Origin: Antarctobacter heliothermus
GTDB lineage: Bacteria; Pseudomonadota; Alphaproteobacteria; Rhodobacterales; Rhodobacteraceae
Direction: 5' to 3'
DNA length: 64,000 bases
Assembly (NCBI RefSeq): GCF_900188425.1
Contig: NZ_FZON01000003.1
Coordinates: 62,001-126,000 of the forward strand
The first letter of the stretch is position 1. The number at the start of each line of letters is the position of its first letter. The notes under the pieces are model-generated. The model had not been told where the DNA came from, ran no database searches, and was given only the letters and a program-made list of their open reading frames with translations. The position numbers were made by a program, and so were the translations under genes. Positions 43,463 to 52,368 of this stretch are shown here, one piece after another.

Positions 43463-45040
43463 ATGGACAACACACGAAAGAGACGGCGCAGATTACCGGC
43501 CCTGCCGGGGATCGCACTGACGGCCGCGATGGCGGTTGGCGCGACGGCTGCATCCGCGCAGGAGCTGGTCTGGGCGCGCTACGGCGATATCGACAGCCTC
43601 GACCCGCATCGCGCGACGAGCACCCTGTCGATGCAGGTATGGGACCAGATCTACGACACGCTTCTGGCCTTCGACATGGAGGGCACGCCCGGCCCTAATA
43701 TGGCGAAAAGCTGGGAAGCCAGCGACGACGGGCTGGAGTACACCTTCACCCTGAACGAAGGCATCATGTGCCATGATGGCACTGCCTTCGACGCCAACGA
43801 TGTCAAGTTCACCATCGACCGCGCCTTCGGCGATACGCCCAGCCTGACCAAGACCAGCTGGGGTCCGATCACCGATGTCTCCGTGATCGACCCGCTGACC
43901 TTCAAGGTCACGCTGGCCAGCAAGTTCGGTGCCTTCCTGCCGTTTCTCGCGGACAGCTTCTCTTCGATGGTCTGCGATACCAACACGGCGGACACCTTCG
44001 GGTCGACCACCGCCATCGGTACCGGTCCGTTCATCCTTGATGAATGGGTCAAGGGCAGCGAAATCGTCCTGTCGAAGAACCCCGACTACGTCAATTTCGG
44101 TGAACCCTTCGACAACAAGGGCGCGCCGCATATCGACAAGCTGCTGATCCGCACCGTGCCCGAGGCGCAGACCCGTCTGGCCGCGCTGCGCACCGGCGAG
44201 GTCCATATCGCCGAGCCGCCCTTCGACGATATCGAGGCGATCAAGTCGGCGGGTGAGCTGGACATCATGGTGGCCGAAAACACAGGTCAGGACGTCTTCT
44301 GGGAATTCACCGTCTCGCGTCCGCCCTTCGATGACATCCGCGCCCGTCAGGCCGTGGCCTATGCCACCGATCCGCAGATGGCGATCGACATCATCTACGG
44401 TGGTCTGACCAACCGCGAATGGTGCCCCGTCGCCCGGGGCGTCTTTGGCAACGATCAGGAGTTCTGCAAGCAGTACGGGTATGAGTACAACCCCGAAAAG
44501 GCGATGGAGCTGCTGGCCGAGATGGGCTACGGCCCGGACAATCCGATGGAAACGACCATGTTCGTCTGGACCGGTGGCAACCGTCACAAGCTGGCGGAGT
44601 TCTTCCAGTCGCAGCTGGCGCAGGTTGGCATCGACGCCTCGATCGAGATCATGGACATCGGCACCATGAACGCCCGGGTAAAAGAGCAGAACGAGAGCCC
44701 GGACCTCGACACCCCCGGCACTTTCGACATGATGACCTGGTCCTGGTACGACCCGGATATCCTCTATCAACTGTGGCATTCGCCGGGCGCCTATACCGGC
44801 TTCCAGAACGCCGAGCTTGACGCGATGCTTGAGGAAACCCGAACCACGATCGACCCCGACGCGCGGCTCGAAAAGGTGCAGGCTGTCATCAAGTACCTGA
44901 TGGAAAACGCGGTGCACATCGGCCTCTACAGCCCCGGCTGGGAATGGGTCTTCGCGGTGCGCCCCGAAGTCGAAGGCTTCAAGGTCGGGCCGTTCCTGCA
45001 CCCGAATTTTCTTGACGTGACGGTGACGAGCGGCGGCTGA
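43463..45040 (+). CDS. Peptide-type ABC transporter substrate-binding protein
   Basis: A 525-residue periplasmic binding protein of the DppA/OppA family with a basic signal peptide (MDNTRKRRRRLPALPGIALT, cleaved after TAASA). Family segments include YGDIDSLDPHRA, FTLNEGIMCHDGTAFDANDV and IGTGPFILDEW. ATG 43463 is favoured over 43457 by its spacing from GGAGG. It is the first gene of a six-gene operon after the RpiR regulator and is not closely related to the binding protein at 35708-37177. Confidence 0.93.
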   Translation: MDNTRKRRRRLPALPGIALTAAMAVGATAASAQELVWARYGDIDSLDPHRATSTLSMQVWDQIYDTLLAFDMEGTPGPNMAKSWEASDDGLEYTFTLNEGIMCHDGTAFDANDVKFTIDRAFGDTPSLTKTSWGPITDVSVIDPLTFKVTLASKFGAFLPFLADSFSSMVCDTNTADTFGSTTAIGTGPFILDEWVKGSEIVLSKNPDYVNFGEPFDNKGAPHIDKLLIRTVPEAQTRLAALRTGEVHIAEPPFDDIEAIKSAGELDIMVAENTGQDVFWEFTVSRPPFDDIRARQAVAYATDPQMAIDIIYGGLTNREWCPVARGVFGNDQEFCKQYGYEYNPEKAMELLAEMGYGPDNPMETTMFVWTGGNRHKLAEFFQSQLAQVGIDASIEIMDIGTMNARVKEQNESPDLDTPGTFDMMTWSWYDPDILYQLWHSPGAYTGFQNAELDAMLEETRTTIDPDARLEKVQAVIKYLMENAVHIGLYSPGWEWVFAVRPEVEGFKVGPFLHPNFLDVTVTSGG

Positions 45041-45127
45041 TCCCTGTCAGCCAACACTCTCACCCTTCCGGCGCGCTGACCTCTTCCGCAGTGCGCCGGA
45101 GCATCCCCTCCCGCTAGGAGACGCCCC

Positions 45128-46048
45128 ATGGGAAAGTTCATCCTGCAACGCCTGCTGGCCGCGCTTGTGACCATCTGGATCGCGACCATCGCAGTGACCA
45201 TCCTGATCCACCTCGTGCCGGGCGATCCGGTGCGGATCATGTATGGCAGCTTCCAGACAACGCCTGAAGAGCTTGAGGCGATCCGGGTCCGGCTTGGCCT
45301 CGATCAGCCGATCTGGACGCAGTATCTGATGTATCTCGAGCGCCTTGTGCAGGGGGATCTTGGCCGCTCCATCGTCGGTGACCAGCCTGTGCTCGACGTG
45401 CTGCTGACCCGCTTCCCGGCCACGCTGGCCCTGACCGTGTCGAGCCTGTTCATCGCCATTGTCGTCGGCATGAGCCTCGGTTTCCTCGCCGCCTACAAGC
45501 GTGGCACCTGGGTCGATGTCGGCGCCATGGTTCTGGCCATCGTCGGCGTGTCGATGCCGCACTTCTGGCTCGGCCTGCTCCTCCTTTTCCTTTTTGCGCT
45601 GCAGTTGCAGTGGCTGCCAGTCGCGGGCGGCGACTGGCGCAGCCTGATCCTGCCCGCGCTGACATTGGGCCTTGCGAATGCGGCCGTGCTGGCACGCCTG
45701 ACCCGCTCGGCGATGATCGACATTTTCGATCAGGACTTCATCCGCACCGCCCGCGCCAAAGGCCTGCCGCGCTCCATCGTGCTCTACCGCCATGCCCTGC
45801 GCTCGGGCCTCGTGCCGGTCGTCTCGATGCTGGGCCTGCAGTTCGCCTACCTCATGGGCGGGGCCATCGTGATCGAGAACGTCTTTGCCTGGAACGGCGT
45901 CGGGCGGCTCGCGATCGAGGCGGTGCTGTCGAGGGATTATCCGCTCATCCAGGGGTTCATCCTTTTCTTTGCAACCGTGGTCGCGCTGGCATCCGTGGTG
46001 ATCGACATCGCCTACGCCTTCCTCGACCCCCGCATCCGGTATTCGTGA
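45128..46048 (+). CDS. Peptide-type ABC transporter permease (DppB family)
   Basis: A 306-residue permease (MGKFILQRLLAALVTIWIAT start; GDPVRIMYG; LGLDQPIW; coupling loop IRTARAKGLPRSIVLYRHAL). TAGGAG lies 7 bases before the start. The stop overlaps the next start as TGATG. Confidence 0.94.
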   Translation: MGKFILQRLLAALVTIWIATIAVTILIHLVPGDPVRIMYGSFQTTPEELEAIRVRLGLDQPIWTQYLMYLERLVQGDLGRSIVGDQPVLDVLLTRFPATLALTVSSLFIAIVVGMSLGFLAAYKRGTWVDVGAMVLAIVGVSMPHFWLGLLLLFLFALQLQWLPVAGGDWRSLILPALTLGLANAAVLARLTRSAMIDIFDQDFIRTARAKGLPRSIVLYRHALRSGLVPVVSMLGLQFAYLMGGAIVIENVFAWNGVGRLAIEAVLSRDYPLIQGFILFFATVVALASVVIDIAYAFLDPRIRYS

Positions 46049-46944
46049 TGATCCATTCGTCCTCAACGGTCGAACTGGCCGACGACCTCGCCGCTGACTA
46101 CGCCCCGCACAAGCGCAGTTTCTGGCGCGCGCTGGTGGCAAGCCCTTCGGGCCTCATCGGCCTCGTGGTCGTGGCGGTGCTCATCCTCGCCGCGCTGCTG
46201 GCCCCGGTCATCGCGCCATATGATCCGCTGCGCATGGCGGCGGGCCCCCGGCTGCAGCCGCCATCGCTGAACCACCTCATGGGCACCGACGATTTCGGTC
46301 GCGACGTGATCAGCCGGATCATATACGGCGCGCGGTTGACGCTGCAGATCGGGGTGATCGCCGTTGGCATCTCCCTCACAGCCGGACTGCTTCTGGGCCT
46401 CGTCGCGGGCTACTCCTCGGGCTGGACCGAACGCATCCTGATGCGACTGGTCGACGTGCTGTTTTCCTTCACCGAGATCGTGATCGCCCTTGCCTGTCTC
46501 GCCATCTTCGGCGTCGGGCTGACCAACGCCATGATCGCCATCGGCATCGCCTCGATCCCCTTCTACGCCCGCGTGACCCATTCGGTCGTGCTGGTGGAAA
46601 AGGGCAAACCCTATTTCGAAGCCGCCGTCGCGGCCGGGGCAGGGCATATGCGTCTGATCTTCCTGCACCTGCTGCCGAACGTCGTGCCGACGCTGATCGT
46701 GATCGGGACACTCGGCGTCTCGACCGCGATCCTTGCCGCCGCAGGCCTGTCGTTCCTTGGCCTCGGCGCACAGCCGCCGCAGCCGGAATGGGGCTTCATG
46801 CTGTCATCCTCGCGTGACCTGATTTCCCGCGCGCCCTGGATGATGATCTTTCCCGGCCTCGCCATTGCCATCACCGTCCTCGGGTTCAACCTGCTGGGCG
46901 ACGGCATCCGCGAGGCCCTCGACCCGAGGCAGAAAGAACGATGA
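46048..46944 (+). CDS. Peptide-type ABC transporter permease (DppC family)
   Basis: A 298-residue permease with an N-terminal cytoplasmic tail, the DppC motif HLMGTDDFGRDVISR, a coupling loop near EAAVAAGAGHMRLIFLHLLPN, and the C-terminal LGFNLLGDGIREALDP. The ATG is 46048; the longer frame upstream lies inside dppB. It overlaps the ATPase gene by four bases. Confidence 0.94.
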   Translation: MIHSSSTVELADDLAADYAPHKRSFWRALVASPSGLIGLVVVAVLILAALLAPVIAPYDPLRMAAGPRLQPPSLNHLMGTDDFGRDVISRIIYGARLTLQIGVIAVGISLTAGLLLGLVAGYSSGWTERILMRLVDVLFSFTEIVIALACLAIFGVGLTNAMIAIGIASIPFYARVTHSVVLVEKGKPYFEAAVAAGAGHMRLIFLHLLPNVVPTLIVIGTLGVSTAILAAAGLSFLGLGAQPPQPEWGFMLSSSRDLISRAPWMMIFPGLAIAITVLGFNLLGDGIREALDPRQKER

Positions 46945-48680
46945 CATCTGACACGACTGAACCCCTCCTGTCGGTCAAGGGGCTGACCATCTCCTTCGGC
47001 CGGGGCCGGTATCGCAACGTCGTTGTGAAGGACCTCAGCTACGACCTGCATCCCGGCGAAACCCTCGCCATTGTTGGCGAAAGCGGGTCCGGCAAGAGCG
47101 TCTCGTCCATGGCGCTGCTCGGCCTGCTGCCGCCCGGCGCGGCGAATGTCGAAAGCGGCACGGCGAGTTTCGACGGGCAGGACCTGCTGCAGCTTTCGGA
47201 CGAAGAGCTGCGCGGCATCCGGGGCGACCGGGTGACGATGATCTTTCAGGAACCGATGACCTCTCTCACCCCCGTTCTGCGGATCGGCCAGCAGCTGACC
47301 GAGGCGCTGATCGAGCACAAGGGCATGTCCGGCAGCGAAGCGGCTGCGCGGGGGCGCGAGATGCTCACCCTCGTCGGTCTCGACAAGGTGGAGCGCCGGA
47401 TGCGGCAGTTCCCGCACGAACTTTCGGGCGGGATGCGCCAGCGGGTGATGATCGCGATGGCCATGGCCTCCGACCCGGCGATCCTGCTGGCGGACGAACC
47501 GACGACGGCGCTGGACGTGACGGTGCAGGCGCAGATCCTCGACCTGATGCGCGATCTGAAGACGAAGTTCGGCACCTCGATCATCCTGATCACCCATGAC
47601 ATGGGCGTGGTGGCCGAAATGGCCGACCGTGTCGTCGTCATGCGCAAGGGCGTGAAGATCGAAGAGGGGCCGGTCGAGTCCATTTTCGAAGTGCCGCAGC
47701 ACGACTATACCAAGGCCCTGCTGGCCGCCGTGCCGCGCCTTGGCGCCCATGCGGCTGCGGCGCAACCCCGAACCGTTGTGGACGACCCGGCCCGCCCGGG
47801 CGACAGGCTGCTGCACACCGAAGGCATGTCCAAGACCTTCCGCGAACGCGGGCTCTTTGTCGCGAAATCCGGCGGGACGGCGGCGATGCAGGACGTCGGC
47901 TTTGACCTGGCGACGGGCGAGACGCTGGCGCTGGTCGGCGAAAGCGGCTCGGGCAAGTCGACGACGGGGCGGGCAGTTCTGCGCCTTCTCGACCTTGACG
48001 AGGGGGTGATCGAGATCGGCGGCACCGACATGCGCAAGCTGTCGGGCACAGCGGTGCGCAAGGCCCGGCGCGAAATGCAGATGATCTTTCAGGACCCCTT
48101 CGCCTCGCTCAACCCGCGCCTCTCTGCGGGGCGGCTGGTGGCGGAGCCGATGGTGATACACGGCCTGGCCTCGGGCAAGGAACTGCAGGACCGGACCGAA
48201 CAGCTGTTCTTGCGCGTGGGGCTGGAGGCCGACCACATGCGCCGCTTCCCGCACGAATTCTCAGGCGGGCAGCGTCAGCGCCTGTCGATCGCCCGTGCCC
48301 TGTCGGTGAACCCCAAGCTGATCGTCGCGGATGAACCGACCTCTGCCCTCGACGTCAGCGTGCAGGCGCAGGTGCTGGAGCTCATGCTGGAACTGCAGCA
48401 GAGCCTCGGCCTCGCCTACCTCTTCATCAGCCACGACATGGCCGTGGTGGAAGAGGTCGCGCATCGTGTCGCCGTCATGCGCCGCGGCCGGATCGTGGAG
48501 ATCGGGCCGCGTCAGGCGGTGCTCAACGATCCCCACCACGCCTACACCCGTGCCCTGCTTGCGGCGGTGCCGGTGCCCGATCCGACCCGGACACGCGGGA
48601 CCCTGCCGGTGCTGGATATCGACCAGCTGCCTATGGGTCCGCTGGCCGAGGTCGCCCCCCAACACATGGTGGCCAGTTGA
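46941..48680 (+). CDS. Peptide-type ABC transporter ATPase (fused DppD-DppF type)
   Basis: A 579-residue double ABC ATPase. Domain 1: [28 protein letters not shown]. Domain 2: [33 protein letters not shown]. The domains are joined by a linker near residues 265-290. It overlaps the permease before it and the unknown gene after it by four bases each. Confidence 0.94.
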   Translation: MTSDTTEPLLSVKGLTISFGRGRYRNVVVKDLSYDLHPGETLAIVGESGSGKSVSSMALLGLLPPGAANVESGTASFDGQDLLQLSDEELRGIRGDRVTMIFQEPMTSLTPVLRIGQQLTEALIEHKGMSGSEAAARGREMLTLVGLDKVERRMRQFPHELSGGMRQRVMIAMAMASDPAILLADEPTTALDVTVQAQILDLMRDLKTKFGTSIILITHDMGVVAEMADRVVVMRKGVKIEEGPVESIFEVPQHDYTKALLAAVPRLGAHAAAAQPRTVVDDPARPGDRLLHTEGMSKTFRERGLFVAKSGGTAAMQDVGFDLATGETLALVGESGSGKSTTGRAVLRLLDLDEGVIEIGGTDMRKLSGTAVRKARREMQMIFQDPFASLNPRLSAGRLVAEPMVIHGLASGKELQDRTEQLFLRVGLEADHMRRFPHEFSGGQRQRLSIARALSVNPKLIVADEPTSALDVSVQAQVLELMLELQQSLGLAYLFISHDMAVVEEVAHRVAVMRRGRIVEIGPRQAVLNDPHHAYTRALLAAVPVPDPTRTRGTLPVLDIDQLPMGPLAEVAPQHMVAS

Positions 48681-49606
48681 CCATAGGAATAGCAGTGAAT
48701 TCATCAGGCGCCGCCCGTGCGGCGCTTGCCGGGCTCGAAGCAGTCGAAGCCGTCGGACGGGGCGCCATCGGCGGCTTCGTTAGCCTCTCGGCGATCCTGC
48801 CGGACGGCAGCCTGCACGATCTGGGCGTTCAGCGAGGCGGGGCACAGGCGATGCTGGCGGACCCATCCTTCGCGGCGCTGGCGGAGGCGCGGCTGGCGGT
48901 CCTCATGTCCTCCGGTCCCGACCGGCCGGAGCCGCTGTCGCAGTTCACCCCCTGCGCGGCCAACGCGGGGCTGATGACCGGACACCGCCTGCCCAACATG
49001 CCAGGTCCGGACGGCCAGCCGCCGAACCTCGTCGCCCTGCAGGCCCTGCGCGAAGGGCGGACACCACAGGACGCCATCTCCCTTGCGCTTGATGCCGCGC
49101 CCGACCTCGATGCCGGGCTGATCGCCATATCGACGGCGGGTGAGGTGGCGCTTGGCAATTCCGCCTCCGTTGCCGCGCGGGACGATATCGGGCAGGCGCT
49201 GGTGGTCGAACCGGACCTGTCGGTCGCGGTGCTGCACAACTCCATCCTCCCGCATGAGGCGCTGGCCGATCTTGCCGTCTCGGCCATCCGCGACAGGCTG
49301 GCCCCGCGCGACGGCTGGTCCGGGTCGGGCAGTGCCATCGGCCTGTCGGTCCATGCCGGTCCTGAGACCCGCGCCCTGATCATCGACCCCGACAGTGGTG
49401 CGCCCCTGCGCTTTGTCGCGGCGGGGAAAGAATGGCTGCGCCTGGAATGGGAAGGCTGCCCGGTGCGCCGGGGCGATCCGGTTATCGCCGGGGGACGCAC
49501 CGTCGGGCGTGTCATTCACGAGGCCTACTGCATCCTGCGTGACGGAACCGTGACGAGCACACGCGGCGGCGACCTGATCACATGGACGGCGGGGGCCGGA
49601 ACATGA
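48677..49606 (+). CDS. Conserved protein of unknown function, DUF6963-like
   Basis: A 309-residue cytosolic protein beginning MTIGIAVNSSGAARAALAGL, with GRGAIGGFVSL, SSGPDRPEPLSQFTP and GLMTGHRLPNMPG. From memory this resembles the family DUF6963, which often sits beside amidohydrolases; this was not checked by a search. The first part looks like an Ntn-hydrolase-type strand layout, but I could not assign a nucleophile. It is tightly coupled by four-base overlaps to the transporter ATPase and to the D-aminoacylase gene, so a role in processing the imported compound is likely. Confidence 0.65.
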   Translation: MTIGIAVNSSGAARAALAGLEAVEAVGRGAIGGFVSLSAILPDGSLHDLGVQRGGAQAMLADPSFAALAEARLAVLMSSGPDRPEPLSQFTPCAANAGLMTGHRLPNMPGPDGQPPNLVALQALREGRTPQDAISLALDAAPDLDAGLIAISTAGEVALGNSASVAARDDIGQALVVEPDLSVAVLHNSILPHEALADLAVSAIRDRLAPRDGWSGSGSAIGLSVHAGPETRALIIDPDSGAPLRFVAAGKEWLRLEWEGCPVRRGDPVIAGGRTVGRVIHEAYCILRDGTVTSTRGGDLITWTAGAGT

Positions 49607-51060
49607 GCGATTACGAATGCGATCTTCTGATCCGCGGCGCAGAGGTTTTTGACGGGTCCGGCGGCGCCCCCTTTGCGGCGGATGTCGCCGTGGCGGGCGA
49701 CCGGATCGTGGCCGTCGGCCCGGGCCTGACCCTCAAGGCGCGCGAGGTGATCGCGGCGGAGGGGCTGGCCCTCGCCCCCGGTTTCATCGACGTGCACACC
49801 CATGACGACATGGCCGTCATGGCCTATGACACCAGCCTGCCGAAGCTCAGCCAAGGGGTGACCACGGTCGTCACGGGCAATTGCGGTATCAGCCTCGGCC
49901 CGACGCCCCTTGGCCGCCGGGACACGCCCGTGCCACCGTTGGACCTGATCGCCACGGCAGAGGAATACCGCTACGCGACCTTCGGCGATTTCCTGACTGC
50001 GCTACGCGACTGCGGCCCGGCGGTGAACGTCGTGCCGCTGGTCGGGCATACGGTGCTAAGGGCGCGGGCGGTCGACGACCTGACCGGCCCAGCCAGCGCG
50101 GAGGAGACGGAGGCCATGCGCCGCGACGTCATCGCCGCACTGGAGCAGGGGGCCGCCGGCCTCTCGACGGGTCTCGCCTATCCGCCCGCCAAGGGCGCCA
50201 CAACGGACGAGGTGCTGGCGCTGGTGCGCGAGGTCGCCTCATTCGACGCGATCTGGACGACGCATATGCGGGACGAACGCACCGGCGTTGTCTCGGCGGT
50301 GGCGGAAACCATCGATATCGCCCGGCGCAGCGGCGCGCGCACGCTGATTTCGCATCACAAATGCTGTGGCGAGGCCGCCTTCGGCCTGTCGCGCACCACG
50401 CTGGCGATGATCGAGGAGGCGCGGCGCGAGATCCGGCTGGATATCGACGTCTATCCCTATACCGCCAGCTCCACCGTTCTAATCGAAAGCTTCGCCAAGG
50501 ACAGCCGCAAGGTCACGGTCAGCTGGTCCGATCCCCATCCCGAAATGGCCGGACGCGACCTTGACGAGATCACGGCTGACTGGGGCATCGCGCCGATGGA
50601 GGCGCTGGCGCGCCTCCGTCCAGGCGGGGCGATCTATCACCAGATGGACGATGGCGATCTGGAACGGATCCTCGCCTGGCCTCCGTCGCTTGTCGGATCC
50701 GACGGTCTGCCGCGCGACCGTCGCCCGCATCCGCGCCTCTGGGGCGCTTTTCCCCGCGTGCTGGGCCATTACGCCCGGGACCAGGCGCTGCTGACCATGT
50801 CGGCGGCCATCGCCAAGATGACTGGACAGACGGCTGACGTCCTGAACCTGCCCGATCGCGGTCGGATCGCCGCAGGCGCCGCCGCCGACCTCGTGCTGTT
50901 CGACACTTCTCGCATCCGCGACGCTGCAAGCTTCGATGAGCCGACGCTGCCCGCAGACGGTATTCGGGCGGTCCTTGTCAACGGCACGCTGGCCTACGAG
51001 CCTGACATATCGGGTGCTACGCAGGCAGGCCGGATATTGTCGCCGACCGGAGCGCCTTGA
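49603..51060 (+). CDS. N-acyl-D-amino-acid deacylase (amidohydrolase family)
   Basis: A 485-residue zinc amidohydrolase. Family motifs: PGFIDVHTHDDM (first metal pair), GNCG with the metal-bridging Cys, THMRDE, ISHHKCCG (His ligand), SDGLPRD (catalytic Asp) and the C-terminal GAAADLVLFD of the small beta domain. It would hydrolyse N-acyl-D-amino acids or D-residue peptides delivered by the transporter. ATG 49603 overlaps the previous stop as ATGA. It is the last gene of the operon. Confidence 0.92.
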   Translation: MSDYECDLLIRGAEVFDGSGGAPFAADVAVAGDRIVAVGPGLTLKAREVIAAEGLALAPGFIDVHTHDDMAVMAYDTSLPKLSQGVTTVVTGNCGISLGPTPLGRRDTPVPPLDLIATAEEYRYATFGDFLTALRDCGPAVNVVPLVGHTVLRARAVDDLTGPASAEETEAMRRDVIAALEQGAAGLSTGLAYPPAKGATTDEVLALVREVASFDAIWTTHMRDERTGVVSAVAETIDIARRSGARTLISHHKCCGEAAFGLSRTTLAMIEEARREIRLDIDVYPYTASSTVLIESFAKDSRKVTVSWSDPHPEMAGRDLDEITADWGIAPMEALARLRPGGAIYHQMDDGDLERILAWPPSLVGSDGLPRDRRPHPRLWGAFPRVLGHYARDQALLTMSAAIAKMTGQTADVLNLPDRGRIAAGAAADLVLFDTSRIRDAASFDEPTLPADGIRAVLVNGTLAYEPDISGATQAGRILSPTGAP

Positions 51061-51084
51061 GGCAGGCGTCGCCTGCACCTCTGA

Positions 51085-51318
51085 CCGTGGGGTGACCTCG
51101 ACAAGCATTGCGAGAAACGCCGCTTCCTCACCGATGATTACCGTCATGCAGCTCAGTCAGCACTTCGCGCACTGGCACGGCTGGAGCCCGAACTGGCGCC
51201 GGGGTTGATCGACAGCGCCATGCGGAACCTGCGTGACGCGCTTGAAGCGTCGCACCGGGTCGCGGATCTACTTGCCGCCGAGCAAGAGATCGCCCGGAGC
51301 CGCGGTCACCACAGCTGA
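51085..51318 (+). pseudogene. Start-less open frame, probable gene remnant
   Basis: After an in-frame TGA at 51082-51084, a frame of 77 codons runs to TGA 51316-51318 and encodes a helical, charged, plausible protein C-terminus (DLDKHCEKRRFLTDDYRH, LDSAMR-like and LEASHRVADLLAAEQEIARS segments). No ATG, GTG or TTG with a ribosome site precedes it in frame. It looks like the 3' part of a small gene cut off at the end of the peptide operon. I do not recognise the family. Confidence 0.45.
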
Positions 51319-51426
51319 CACCGAGATCGGCGGGACTGGATCCCCCGTAGTCAGGGCGCACTGGCCCGGAAACTACCCTTTCTGCTGCAACAGCCGGTGC
51401 GCCCGATCCCCCAAAGGAAACCAAAC

Positions 51427-51945
51427 ATGACAAATTTTCTGAGCGAGGTCTTCTTCCTCGACCTCGAGGCAAGTTCGCTCGCCCCAAACGGCTGGCCGAT
51501 TGAGATCGGGCTGACATGGATCGATGAGCTGGATGAACTGGTCACCTGGTCGAGCCTGATCCGCCCGCACCCGAGCTGGAGCACTACCGCTTGGTGTGCC
51601 GAAGCCGAAGCGATTCATCGGCTGACACAGGCCTACCTTGGGATCGCACGGCCAGCGGAGGAAGTCGCAGCTGAAGCCAACGCTATGATCGCAGACCGTC
51701 TGATGATCTCTGACGGCCGCAAAGCGGACGCGCGCTGGCTGGATCAGCTGTTGGCAACAGCCGAACATGCACGAGGCTTGCCGATCCTCGACTTCGACGC
51801 GACGGCTATGCGGCGCTTCGAAGGTGACGCTCTCGACGCCCTCTACACCTCGCCAACCCGCCGCAGGGCACCGCATCGGGCGGGCCCGGACAGTCGCCGA
51901 TTGGCCCGTGCATGGATGCGCACTCGCAGCCGAGTGGGGGGGTGA
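51427..51945 (+). CDS. DEDD-type 3'-5' exonuclease-like protein
   Basis: A 172-residue protein. The DxE of exonuclease motif I is visible in FFLDLEASSL (Asp12, Glu14). Later segments fit motif II (SDGRKADARWLDQLL) and the HxxxxD of motif III (HRAGPDSRRLAR). It resembles stand-alone ribonuclease T/DnaQ-like proteins of Rhodobacterales. The start at 51427 follows AAAGGAAACC. The C-terminal end is short and rich in Arg, possibly truncated. Confidence 0.7.
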   Translation: MTNFLSEVFFLDLEASSLAPNGWPIEIGLTWIDELDELVTWSSLIRPHPSWSTTAWCAEAEAIHRLTQAYLGIARPAEEVAAEANAMIADRLMISDGRKADARWLDQLLATAEHARGLPILDFDATAMRRFEGDALDALYTSPTRRRAPHRAGPDSRRLARAWMRTRSRVGG

Positions 51946-52057
51946 ACCCCCTTGAGAGGGTCCGACGTTCGCGCCGCCTCCGACCGCACCTCCTGCTCGG
52001 TCGGAAAAGGTCCGGCCAGCGACCACCGGCAAAGGTGGATAGGACAAGGATAATAGC

Positions 52058-52222
52058 ATGCCCAAATCTGACACTTCCCCGCGCACGAATTCCGCGCCCA
52101 CGACCACGATCACTTACCCACTGGCGATGACCAGTCTGATCGGCCTGCTTGCAAATGTTTGGGACCGGTTCGGACGGGCACATCGAGAACGCTCCAGACC
52201 AGCTGATCTGCTAAGGCATTGA
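52058..52222 (+). CDS. Small hypothetical protein (54 residues)
   Basis: ATG 52058 to TGA 52222, with AAGGATAATAGC ahead of the start. The product has a Ser/Thr/Pro-rich N-terminus and a single hydrophobic stretch (PLAMTSLIGLLANVW) followed by a basic tail (DRFGRAHRERSRPADLL). It could be a small membrane-associated protein of the DUF1127 type, but similarity is too weak to assert. Confidence 0.4.
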   Translation: MPKSDTSPRTNSAPTTTITYPLAMTSLIGLLANVWDRFGRAHRERSRPADLLRH

Positions 52223-52290
52223 AATTAAGGTGCGCCGGGGCATATCGTGCTCCGGCGATCTCTCTTAGGCGAAAAGTACAAATAACAGTT

Positions 52291-52356
52291 GAGCAAGGGG
52301 CGCTGCCCCCGTCTCCCTTTGGTCGACTCCCCCGGGATATTTGTGGCCAGAAGAAG
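52291..52356 (-). terminator. Intergenic GC hairpin and roseobacter-type motif
   Basis: GGGGC-GCT-GCCCC (52297-52309) lies next to CTCCCCCGGGATATTTGTGG at 52327-52346. From memory this pairing of a G/C hairpin and a CCCGGGATATTTNTGGCCAGA block is common after genes in Rhodobacteraceae. It lies 13 bases past the stop of the methyltransferase gene and likely terminates it. Confidence 0.55.
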
Positions 52357-52368
52357 CCGGGGCGCAGG

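Noticed and set aside
48677-49606. Assignment of the operon's unknown gene to DUF1028
   Set aside because: The first residues do not match the DUF1028 start as I know it; the DUF6963-like resemblance is better but unverified.
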